DNA from: a virus
Length of the DNA: 35,857 nt
Strand: one strand, 5' to 3'
Virus record (IMG/VR): IMGVR_UViG_3300010151_000053
Coordinates: 1-35,857 of that record
In this document: one piece after another, positions 30,101 to 35,857 of the stretch
How positions within the stretch are numbered: position 1 is the stretch's first letter
Layout of the letters: each line of letters starts with the position of its first letter
Notes under the pieces: generated by a model
What the model was told of the DNA's origin: nothing
The model's database searches: none
The model's input: the letters and a program-made list of their open reading frames with translations, nothing else
Program-made: the position numbers and the translations under genes

Positions 30101-33100
30101 AAATCAGTAGCCTGATTCAACTGTTCCTGTGTAGGGGCCTTGTAACGCTGAATAGGAGGAGGCAAATCGCGAGTACCTACAAGCGAAGTATATTTAGCAA
30201 CCATTTGATCCAACTGGCCTATGTAGTCCGAGGCCAAACCATCTATCATTTCTAACCCAGAGAAAATCGCAGACGAAGCCCCGTTGTAAACACCTTCGTT
30301 TTTGGGCAAAAACTGATCTACGTCTTGTAGCATCATCCATTCACCCATGTGATGTTCATCTACCGCCGTAGCAACCTGATTCATCCAAGCCCTGCCCTGA
30401 ACAGCAGTAATAGCTTTTCCTTCTGGATCAAAAATGAGTTCAGGATCATCCATCAAACCCTTGGGTACATTCCCCTCAGCGGTTCCCCACGGATCACCAG
30501 CAGGAGGAGCCTCAATGTCAGGATTAGCCAGTTTCCACTCATCCAGTTTTCTTTGGAATTGATCCGCATACCAATCAGCAAATCTTTTAGCGGTGTCAAC
30601 GTCACCAAATCCACGAGACAAAGCTTTTTCAATAAAAAGCTTTGTACCAATCGCTGCGGTAGCACGTTCCCAAAGACCATAAAAAATACCATCTTGGTAT
30701 CCAGTGGCCTGAGACTGCCCTAATTCGAGAGCAGTAATTTCTTGTTCTAAAAATTGTCGTTCTTGTTGTAACTGAGCTAAACGCCGAGTCTCATCATCGG
30801 CCAAAGCTTGTCTTAACGCTTGATCTTCTAGGTCTTGGATTTGGCGAGCAACACCAAAAATGCGTTCTTCGATTTCCAATCTTTGAGCAACCGCACCATC
30901 GTACAGAGCCACACGTTCCATGTATAACGCCTGTAACTCTTCGAAAATTTCTAGCTCTGCCTCATACTCATCGATAGCGTGGTGCCAAACCTCTTCCGCA
31001 TACTTGAATCGTTCAACATTCATTTTGTCTGAAGCGATATGGCCTGTATTGGCCTCCATGAATGCGCGACCCACATTTCGTTTAGCGTGCGCAACTTTGC
31101 GGCTGTAAGACCGCATTGTTGCTGCCGCAGTCGCCATTTGGACAGTTGGAATATCGACAGAAGTTGTCCAACTAGCCAACAACGTTCCTTCGTTAATCAA
31201 AAGTTTTTCAGTATGAACATCCCCAATACGTTTAGCTAAAGCAGTCACGTATTGGGGCAGAACAGTAAAAGCGTTTTGGTTAAACAATTCGTGCGTGAGA
31301 TTGTTGCGACGCATAATCTCAGCAATCTGCTCCGCTACGCCAGGTACAACTTCCCCAGTCGTTTCATCAATCGATCCTGGCTTGAGAAGCTTTTCGTACA
31401 TGAACTCATCTGTGGGAGCATTGTCACTATTTCTGAAAGCTTTCGTTATCGCACGTTTTTTAGAATCAGCGAGTGCATCCCAGCCACCCTCACCGAACTC
31501 GTCAGCGAAATTCTTTCTAGCCCAATCCATTAGAGCTATTTGGTATTCTTCTTCGTCTATGTAGCCGCGGCCTCGCTCAAAACCCGCCTTGGTGAAAGAA
31601 CCACCAGAATAGGCACTATCAGGATTATCGAAATTTCTTCCAATAATTTCCATTGCCTCATCGGTGGGTTGGTGCGGAACGTAATTGGGACGTTCCACAA
31701 TAAATTCCATGCCTGCCAGTTCGTGAGCACGTTCACGCATGTATCTCCAAAAGTTACGTGCTTGCTTCAAAAGGTCATGGCTACCACCCAAGATTTCTAA
31801 AGCTTTAGCGTTACCACGAGCCGTAGCAGGATATTCCAAAGCTTCGAAAATCAGATCCCCTAATTGTTCTCTCGAAAGGCCTGCCAAATCATCAGGAACT
31901 AGCGATACTGACGTATCAACGAACTTGGCAGCTTCAGCCGTCAACTCTGCTTGAGCTTTACGGGTCATTGCGTTACCACGAGCCATAGAACGAACAACGG
32001 CTTTAGCACTCATAACAGTCGAAGGATTATTCGAAGTCCGAATAAGATCTCTTACCTTTGACCCTTCAGAACCAAACAACTGACCTGTTTTGCGGAATGG
32101 GGTACCCATAACGCCAAACACAAGTTTTCTCATGCTTTGAGGCAAAAATCTAATTGCATCATCAACTAACTTGTTACTGCCACTAATCAAAGCAATCCCA
32201 ATAGGCTTAGTCATCTCATCCCAGCCACGAGGATCACGAATACGCCTAGTCAGCTTATTTACAACGGGTCTAGCAATAGGGCCAGTACCAGGAATTTTTA
32301 AACCAATCTGGTTTTTGACCATTCCCCTCGGAGTTCGCATTCTACGTGCCGCATCATCACCCACATCGAACAAAGGTTTAAACACCTTTTCAGGTAATCC
32401 ACGAGCAGCACGATCAGCGGCATACTGGCCTGCGTCTAAAATATTTTGATTAACCCCCAACCGTTGCATGGCTTTAGCAACAGTATTCAACTCCTCACTC
32501 GTGATGGACGTACGGCCTGATTTGATATGTTTCGCAGACGCACGCGCTATGTCTTGAATTTCGCGGACAGCGGTATCACCAATTTGGACACTCAAAGGGC
32601 GACCACCCATATTGAAGAAACGGCCTCCTTCCACCAGTGATGACGGTGGTTGCCAGCGACCCAGATTCGCTGGCAATCCACCAACAGCTTCGTCGGCCAA
32701 CTGTGCTGCTGGCGTATTCAGCATTCTGTTAATTAAACTTCGAGTATCGGCAACTGTGTTCCCGATGGCTGCTTTTGAAACTTGGTCACCGAGTATGTCG
32801 GCGGTTTCTTTAAAGGCGGCACGTGTGGCATCGTCAATGGAGTGACCAGCAGCCCGAGCAGCAGCTTCTGCTGCGTCGGCTGCTTCTCTGCTAACGATTT
32901 TGGCAATCAGATTTCTTGTGGCCCCAGTGTTTTTCAAAACATTCGCAACTTGAGCAGTTTTACCTAAACCAAACGTGATCCAAGCAAGAGGATCCAAAGC
33001 GATGTCAAATGGGGCAGCAGCCAAGAAGGAAGCATTAACATCCCATTTCCATCCGACCCCAGGAATTGTTAATTGCGTTAAATGAGAATCTTGGAGCCAA

Positions 33101-33549
33101 TCCTCATCGTGTAAGAGTTTGCCGAAGGTGTAATAGTCATCCCAGCCACCGATTTGATTAGCCCATTGCTTAAGTGAAACGTCAGACCAATCACCAACCC
33201 CAGCAAGCGCTTGCGTAAAATCGATAACTTCTTTTGCCGTTGAAGAAACGATAGAAAGCGGTTTCCCCAACAATCCCAAAGCGGGGCCAGCTAAACCACC
33301 CAGAGAGCTAAGGAAACCACCACCATCGTCTTGAAGTCCAGTTGTTCTCTGAGAATGGGGGACAAAGAACTGACCGTAATTTTGGGAAAGCGTTCTTGGC
33401 TTCATCGTGGGAGGTGTGTACCTCTTGGATGGGGCAGGCTTCCCAGTCAAAATCTGGTGCAAGGTGTTTAGTTTTGCTTGATTGCCTTCTGTTGGTTTGA
33501 TTCCAGAAAGAGCAGTTGCCGCTTCCGCCCGATCAAACTGAACAGCCAT
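21121..33549 (-). CDS. Giant 4,142-aa polyvalent/internal virion-type protein
   Basis: One uninterrupted frame filling a third of the window. I see: an N-terminal part with hydrophobic helices (about 85-190); a helical coiled-coil stretch (about 845-945); a Pro-rich linker near 1520-1550; SAP/HeH-like helical segments near 1720-1745, 1787-1842 and 2577-2637, the last two sharing ISYI-x-RREFRE; a SLOG-like Rossmann segment at about 2370-2490 (RMLTGATGKHG, IHVGDEPTGADRAF, PRYNAG, ETMLGLSDEVIG); and a C-terminal region (FHFDYDDLSKFERE, IIPFYTWTRRAIPL, about 3700-3900) resembling LPD38 of polyvalent phage proteins. Such proteins are packed in the head or ejected with DNA to protect or condition infection. 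No methylase or helicase motif found. A GGAG-containing site precedes the ATG. Confidence 0.8.
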   Translation of the reverse strand: MAVQFDRAEAATALSGIKPTEGNQAKLNTLHQILTGKPAPSKRYTPPTMKPRTLSQNYGQFFVPHSQRTTGLQDDGGGFLSSLGGLAGPALGLLGKPLSIVSSTAKEVIDFTQALAGVGDWSDVSLKQWANQIGGWDDYYTFGKLLHDEDWLQDSHLTQLTIPGVGWKWDVNASFLAAAPFDIALDPLAWITFGLGKTAQVANVLKNTGATRNLIAKIVSREAADAAEAAARAAGHSIDDATRAAFKETADILGDQVSKAAIGNTVADTRSLINRMLNTPAAQLADEAVGGLPANLGRWQPPSSLVEGGRFFNMGGRPLSVQIGDTAVREIQDIARASAKHIKSGRTSITSEELNTVAKAMQRLGVNQNILDAGQYAADRAARGLPEKVFKPLFDVGDDAARRMRTPRGMVKNQIGLKIPGTGPIARPVVNKLTRRIRDPRGWDEMTKPIGIALISGSNKLVDDAIRFLPQSMRKLVFGVMGTPFRKTGQLFGSEGSKVRDLIRTSNNPSTVMSAKAVVRSMARGNAMTRKAQAELTAEAAKFVDTSVSLVPDDLAGLSREQLGDLIFEALEYPATARGNAKALEILGGSHDLLKQARNFWRYMRERAHELAGMEFIVERPNYVPHQPTDEAMEIIGRNFDNPDSAYSGGSFTKAGFERGRGYIDEEEYQIALMDWARKNFADEFGEGGWDALADSKKRAITKAFRNSDNAPTDEFMYEKLLKPGSIDETTGEVVPGVAEQIAEIMRRNNLTHELFNQNAFTVLPQYVTALAKRIGDVHTEKLLINEGTLLASWTTSVDIPTVQMATAAATMRSYSRKVAHAKRNVGRAFMEANTGHIASDKMNVERFKYAEEVWHHAIDEYEAELEIFEELQALYMERVALYDGAVAQRLEIEERIFGVARQIQDLEDQALRQALADDETRRLAQLQQERQFLEQEITALELGQSQATGYQDGIFYGLWERATAAIGTKLFIEKALSRGFGDVDTAKRFADWYADQFQRKLDEWKLANPDIEAPPAGDPWGTAEGNVPKGLMDDPELIFDPEGKAITAVQGRAWMNQVATAVDEHHMGEWMMLQDVDQFLPKNEGVYNGASSAIFSGLEMIDGLASDYIGQLDQMVAKYTSLVGTRDLPPPIQRYKAPTQEQLNQATDLIISYNNATPEERIGLALRRNPNIFGAELSASNQLQMDLKEALRLHFAVYGGDNLISIKNVDDIDVLAGQYGQALKQRAGWLNDVIQESPIAQLEMSVPNPMVSQAEKMDLGTYASLLQFRDRMIDSVQNGSGLRMRLGVSLEEIESAGTLLSREDLAAYGIRVDGAGDPINVAGMNQSVARDGLKTTFYQYSDVLSTGRIYAVQTPVNPKGHRNAFHTAISSSIHRELGLSTDNIALEFADTGVPILMRELELIEPWSDVFYQGVAEGGVAGRTLTLDVNGDVRALSADRWRARQTLRAEPNAMVDTATGELLPSARIVRAVNSDVELMESLVFDLLTGNPNPYGRNMDNYRLTRYGTYSRSGFGGSFDDITPPPAEVVDPTPPPAAAPEIPDRPLTTEEVSELDVSKLDIKEELKPKKPTKQQRSFIKDIESLNASMDKLENRPGGYKAGDRIQRKGPGFVRWANAVAEAHPELAGQAGVDTSRSKGVIKRGRGRSERITVVFRQTIYVDKKGKEVVLSAEDAWKRLRKFTNDYLERLKKDPDATPRARDAEKPPPKDLALPEATQQRLDALEAMTMKQLRKILEERGINWGTQKTKKGQLIVKVLASEGVRPSDVAAEAKGLVEEAIAKTPSLSRKARRTQLEEKTNKQLRAIANKLAYAEGARPVSAKKNKTQLISYIIRREFREEVPEATAALSPEPVEKVPRKSLSAQEQAAADYRESLKGKGGETTSKRPPPPAAEAPANRAEIAAQRAERQQRKASEATQGARDVDISEAIRNRQEELPALFPEPGSPDYPGIDDINVFRSWITEYDQVFQDFAEDMGDAFGIWQGIRDAALRNADAFAGAESGTPLLPQKGWSGTAGETIDPLQQLGTFGPQENPMFPALWEAAENVRNFVKGNGFNNAPSPQAVSDAPIGGVIFDAPEPKIVDRTLEPMTYADDIEVPVRKPAARGPEGPTSKEVAAVKRETKALEAHFEVLRPVGKRDPKNKTRGSVWLEVTEARRVYQQGKTQKALEHVIEAGVQVRGLKEFLKKDFRFGPDQRPPGQITVVYGRSSFSGRLKGETSSLDDAVDDILEPLLQQFDDIGEELKAELDDLLDNTFGRLERLMENIWDEVDSLELAPTQRKPKAPQEPMKPVHSTDFYGDPIEKGYIKWKGIVEPRQAKDPDNFGLTPDGRPEPIVYIEEGTVGDLDAETLTGPTGIVDKLEEGVHYKGGLKPRMLTGATGKHGFKELGEEAEQKILALDRDTPIHVGDEPTGADRAFQDFLKEHGFTNVTVHHGQRQPRYNAGFDTQYTKGGYKAKDETMLGLSDEVIGSKQLGASSKKYVEGGGKRLETEKAALEREEIDAAFARGEAGETVPSKTPTRDQRTADDFLEAIEEVRKDLPKAPEADETSLFDIQRQGQDATEWLANIGRETPEAAPAPQITRKARRKELEQLPRNELREMGEELAARWGEPKPKGRKKPEWISYIVRREFREGEPLKPPAAVSKAAATQAEAAAENIKAAQARKVAEAATEDAVAAAENLDSTGRFKSLFDALGYVPSRQMQDILDSYGRSLKLNDIDLEEKIIAQIDRLLGIRGKYGSWQNFIAHHTGIGQADFLRSSDGIPLASMLEDRTQSMAELVGLPFHAANSDELLKAQAVRLLGPNAGEITEGMDRKNLLDLLRTETGGHGVETRATAQSPHIQQPGMFFGRVGGVGGVADVPWVDGSAANYTVAVDGYAPLGYPLTSTPGPMTLDPDEFGRYVMNVGGETPLRIYGVYPWMEAAANQRVRGMSPDTQTRAAGEVLSGSRRGDPMVRPEGTQYQAVLAQEAKGEVAKMIPPYLRGITTLGEIATDMLNRVDGNTFDDLLNFADPALTGRKYTVATRGLGRNHSAYTVNVDAYEALFRRGFVDRSKVPPAGGEKYSWVAVDGTGDVRDLTLKEIHKELWADPAVGNQWAQEWGVGHKFGTYGEPWTLASADSRVGALGSGFDPVRASVNSVRLAKVWERTPEIANKFKRPGMTRSVFEEIMLFIGWRDHYLWRGKHFQRPGGLGSLVQVTPTQMDDIDSLISKYLNATSATTNKNWAEAVMTAHEGAAENVLNVWRGIYNNYFITQARRQQKAGRGLPKQFLGQLMARGASPEEMREAFSSMETMSKALIRSDLAGFPEDSLISKAFEQFHLSLAADGYSGFAWANKTDNYALTPFVDDFNLGEAQGFRGWEGDPNPEQIGNFNAPRRVEAPLESYFVNVVPTNPLAIHANAQVGDLLRASPTGEWDQVTMGNMVDAERYMAFFNKQARHALENAPTSVKDSVQIPSLLETAIDKEREIAGSMFLIEQQMEQSIERLLALGRDDKFPQFVKHPDEYLISQGITEPELFPEMLESGWLSSSKERRDAAATVLEQARERITKFREARDIVQRLRTRIAGETPQGQPIRSVNDLAALQDSELAELKTYIEWVDSLDKSVRELAIQDTKEINLIIDLLGSEEYSTAKEILGTANDLMFTNRFGDPMIRDFATADVLDQNFRAGWRPVGVRSQGHPDVVEAMLAADTYRGKGGSRGFLKYYDKAHNVLKGYMIMSPGFIMRNMYGGMFMNWLAGVSPVRYSQFMKAYKRVIMEREVQVGRASQRDLDKLIRTQGNVPQEHLVYVRELNEAGAFGPGQAGMEFRDTRQPINVAGREVAFKKLNPFNSSNFALIGMRKVNVKAETILRGTIGFDRLANGATLTEAFDDIYKFHFDYDDLSKFEREGIKRIIPFYTWTRRAIPLVIEQYGVNPVPFHRYMQGMQAMEAEPGTRESQVLPEWLLRQGGVPTDIEAFGQGGAGSSLFFAPDLPMRTFYDVVNPMFKGDMTPEQRVGEGLSAAFSMVTPLIKAPLEAGFKRNIWKGYNFDGRYEYVPSAFTAIPGWMKMLEGMGFARRTPDGEWAMQDAHLHAMAQSMPPFSQARRLFPDEKRYQERWLSTWASFVFGLGVRTNTEYEQQMEMRGRTYRKRDEIKAIRELERIDAGKR

Positions 33550-33551
33550 TA

Positions 33552-35765
33552 CTACCCAACTCCAGCAGGTGGTCCATTACTGATAAAAGACGTTAAACCT
33601 CTAGTGGAATTCGAAATTCCCCAAAGACCAAATGGATGTTCTGCGAAATCTTCATAGTTCGCTTCACCATCCAAACGCGGCAACGCAGTAAACGCAGTAT
33701 TAGCCAGCGACTTTATTTCACGCATGTCAGCCGTTTCATATCTCTGCATCGTAGAATCCAAGCCCCAATACGGTTCCAGCATCGCATCCATCGTATCTTG
33801 AGCAGATTGTGCAGCAGCAGCATCCCCAGCTTCATTAGCCGTATCCATCAAACGCATTTGCTCTGCGATGGCAACAGCCATGCCAGCTATCGCGGGATCA
33901 GTACCCAAGTCATCAACAAGCCAACGGAAAGTGCCAGGGCGGACGCTAGCTGCACGCTTAATATCATCAAGATTGTTTTGAACATTCGAGAAAAGAGTGT
34001 TCCTTTGAGTGTCGGTCATCGCAGCAACTTGCTCGGGAGTATAGGCAGTCATAGAAGAAAGCAACTGATTTTGTGCAGCAATCTGTTTGGCTTTCTCCCC
34101 CGCTGTCAACTTCGTTGTCTCTCGGGAAGCTTCCGCTTCCTCTTTCGTGAAATCGAATGTCTTGTTCCATTGAGACACCGATGTTTTAAGCGTATCTTCC
34201 TTCTGTTGAAAATCTGCTTCCCAGCGACGCTTTGACTCAGCAGCCGCAGTAGCCGCAGTTTTCTCGGCAGCCAAACGAATATCCAAACGCTCAGCCTTAT
34301 CTTCGGCACGCTGAACCGTATCAATAGAATTTTGCAACTTAGCCATACCAAGACTCACCAAAGCAGAAGCCTCAGCGAAATCTCGGTTATTGTTAAATGC
34401 TTCTATACGTTGAGCTTCTTGCAGCACCAACGCATTTTCTTGCTCTGTCAGCGAAGCCAACGTTTGTAGCAATGATGCTTGAGCTTCATTTTCAAGACGG
34501 AATTGTTCGTCCCCCAAAGCACTCTGCGCATCAGCCATCAATAATGCGGGCGCAGCCAAACGCTGCGCCGCAGCAATATTAGCTATAGCTTCTATGCGAC
34601 TCATCGAACCTTCATGCCCAGCAGCAATCGAATCCGTAAGCCCAGTCACCATCGCTGCGACTTCTTCAAACTCGGATGTCAATTGAGGACCAAGAGTTAG
34701 CCGACCAGCAGCGATCTGCGCTTCTGTGTCGGCCTGCATGGTAGCCATACGCTGTTTAGCGGTCGCAGACAGTTGAGTTTGAATGGCTTTACGATTGGTG
34801 TTTTGTTTCTCTAACGCTGCCTCGGAAGTCTCTTTAATAGATTTGATTTGTGTTTTGCGACGGTCAGCAGAATCTTTGATTTGCTGTACTAGATCAGCGG
34901 TCATTAAGCGAGCGTTGACTTTTCCGTCAGCTACAAGTTGATTGATTTTGTCAGTTAAATCTTGTGTAGTTATATTGAATGCAGAGTTGATGTCGGCAGC
35001 GGCATCCCCGAAAGGATCAGGGGGCGCAGGCATATCGCAACTAGTACCGTTCCAAGTACCACCTGCATCCGCACATATTTGTTCTGGTGTTTTTGTCGGG
35101 TCACCTGTCGGCATGTCGCAACTAGTGCCATTCCAAGTACCACCTGCATCTGCACACTGTTGTTCTGGTGTTTTTACGGGGTCTGTAGGTGTGTTGTATT
35201 TCTTTAAAGCGTCAGCAGCTTCTTTACTTATCGCATCCAAATCAATGTTTAATGCATTAAAACCTTGACCTGTTTCAAAAGGATTATTCGCTCCCACAGT
35301 TCGAGTGTTTGGCATTATCCCAGTGTCTAAACCACTGATATCAGACAGAAAATTCTGTGTAGTGTTTTCCTTGATCGCCTGAAGAGTAGGTGACGTAGAC
35401 GGCGGACCAGGTGCAGAACCTGGACCAGTTTGCTGGATGTATGGTAGCCCTGAGTCACGCCCAGCCTTACGTCGCAAAGCCTCAGCATTTTCTCTAGCAA
35501 TAGCTGCGGGACTTCCAACAATGCTTGTTGAAATAGGACCAGGACCAGCAGGAGGTTTAGGGGGTATAACACCAATAGGACGGGGATGTAAATAAGGGTT
35601 ATAGGAAGTAGCAGCTTCTGAAATGCCAGGATCAACAGCGTAACGCATAGGACCATATGCTTCGGCACTAGCACTTATAGGCCCCATGTAATTAGGAGAA
35701 TTTTGATTACCAAGCATGTCTTTTGTTAAGGCATCAACTAAAGCTTCTTTTTCTTCTGGTGTCAT
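33552..35765 (-). CDS. 737-aa coiled-coil internal virion/tail-type protein
   Basis: This protein ends three bases before the giant gene. Residues 1-190 are Pro/Gly/Ser rich and disordered. Two 27-residue repeats at 195-248 each carry a CADAGGTWNGTSC disulfide-type motif. Residues about 270-560 are long, Ala/Glu/Gln-rich helices (SLLQTLASLTEQENALVLQEAQRIEA; TAATAAAESKRRWEADFQQKEDTLK). The last 180 residues form a mixed domain (GTFRWLVDDLGTDPAIAGMAVAIAEQM). The design suits an internal core or ejection protein paired with the giant protein. The start overlaps the preceding gene as ATGA. I do not recognise a named family. Confidence 0.65.
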   Translation of the reverse strand: MTPEEKEALVDALTKDMLGNQNSPNYMGPISASAEAYGPMRYAVDPGISEAATSYNPYLHPRPIGVIPPKPPAGPGPISTSIVGSPAAIARENAEALRRKAGRDSGLPYIQQTGPGSAPGPPSTSPTLQAIKENTTQNFLSDISGLDTGIMPNTRTVGANNPFETGQGFNALNIDLDAISKEAADALKKYNTPTDPVKTPEQQCADAGGTWNGTSCDMPTGDPTKTPEQICADAGGTWNGTSCDMPAPPDPFGDAAADINSAFNITTQDLTDKINQLVADGKVNARLMTADLVQQIKDSADRRKTQIKSIKETSEAALEKQNTNRKAIQTQLSATAKQRMATMQADTEAQIAAGRLTLGPQLTSEFEEVAAMVTGLTDSIAAGHEGSMSRIEAIANIAAAQRLAAPALLMADAQSALGDEQFRLENEAQASLLQTLASLTEQENALVLQEAQRIEAFNNNRDFAEASALVSLGMAKLQNSIDTVQRAEDKAERLDIRLAAEKTAATAAAESKRRWEADFQQKEDTLKTSVSQWNKTFDFTKEEAEASRETTKLTAGEKAKQIAAQNQLLSSMTAYTPEQVAAMTDTQRNTLFSNVQNNLDDIKRAASVRPGTFRWLVDDLGTDPAIAGMAVAIAEQMRLMDTANEAGDAAAAQSAQDTMDAMLEPYWGLDSTMQRYETADMREIKSLANTAFTALPRLDGEANYEDFAEHPFGLWGISNSTRGLTSFISNGPPAGVG
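35022..35183 (-). repeat. Two tandem 81-base repeats in the 737-aa gene
   Basis: Copies at 35103-35183 and 35022-35102 each encode 27 residues with K-T-P-E-Q-x-C-A-D-A-G-G-T-W-N-G-T-S-C-D-M-P. DNA identity is high along most of the unit and the protein is nearly identical, so the duplication is recent or is kept alike by recombination. The paired Cys residues in each unit suggest one small disulfide loop per repeat. Confidence 0.8.
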
Positions 35766-35857
35766 CCGACTAATCCCTGAATTGTTTGAGCAATTCCGAA
35801 CCGACGCAAAGCGTCAGCAACAGTGTCATCCATTAAACCGCCACCAAACTGCTCCTC
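35762..35857 (-). CDS. C-terminal end of an upstream late gene (partial)
   Basis: The last 31 codons of a minus-strand gene enter from the right edge (LMDDTVADALRRFGIAQTI, then QGLVG and a stop). The stop overlaps the ATG of the 737-aa gene as ATGA. The C-terminus is helical. Too little is visible to assign a product; it belongs to the same late operon, probably a tail or internal virion protein. Confidence 0.65.
   Translation of the reverse strand, partial: EEQFGGGLMDDTVADALRRFGIAQTIQGLVG

Noticed and set aside
1-35857. CRISPR array, insertion sequence, integrase or attachment site
   Set aside because: No regularly spaced direct repeats, no transposase or recombinase motifs and no terminal inverted repeats with target duplication were found. 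The only clear tandem repeat is the two-unit one inside the 737-aa gene.

Overview
The window reads as most of the genome of a tailed double-stranded DNA phage. It holds terminase, portal, scaffold and capsid genes, an endolysin/holin pair and a compact replication/recombination cassette. It has no integrase, no bacterial housekeeping genes and no tRNA that I can see. The host is inferred, not proven, to be an actinobacterium: the holin resembles the r1t type, there are several tiny G-C-x-C-x2-C proteins of the kind common in actinophages, GTG/TTG starts are frequent, and Shine-Dalgarno sites are strong. The giant internal-protein-like gene and the gene order suggest a podovirus-like particle, but the tail genes lie outside the window, so this is tentative.

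Layout. Minus strand, 7380 to 1: small terminase, a 53-aa protein, a small membrane protein, the large terminase split into an ATPase gene and a nuclease gene, two small proteins, portal, scaffold, major capsid protein, a Cys/His mini-protein and a head-tail adaptor cut by the window edge. Positions 7381-7848 are a divergent control region with strong hairpins. Plus strand, 7849-13935: about 16 small, mostly unrecognised genes, many with zinc-ribbon cysteines, broken up by hairpins, ending with a DUF932 protein. Plus strand, 14039-19952: RecB/Cas4-like nuclease, unknown protein, DnaB/RecA-like helicase, archaeo-eukaryotic-type primase, RusA-like resolvase, PD-(D/E)XK-like protein, sigma-region-4-like HTH protein, unknown protein, Cys mini-protein and endonuclease VII. 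Minus strand, 35857 to 19892: a partial gene, a 737-aa coiled-coil virion-type protein, a 4,142-aa giant polyvalent-type protein, amidase endolysin, holin and a small acidic protein. Read along the minus strand and joined across the window ends, this is one late programme: packaging, head, (tail, outside), internal proteins, lysis.

Points of most interest: (i) the 4,142-aa protein appears to carry a SLOG-like nucleotide-binding domain, three SAP/HeH-like segments and an LPD38-like C-terminus; (ii) the two TerL domains are encoded as overlapping separate genes with a good ribosome site for the second; (iii) a two-copy cis-element (7465-7514 and 13980-14025) keeps its flanks and its hairpin while the stem sequence has changed completely, as expected of a structured RNA; (iv) a TGGGACA motif recurs in leaders of both strands, next to a phage-encoded sigma-like protein; (v) seven genes or candidate genes of 50-58 codons, several of them candidate zinc-binding or strongly acidic.
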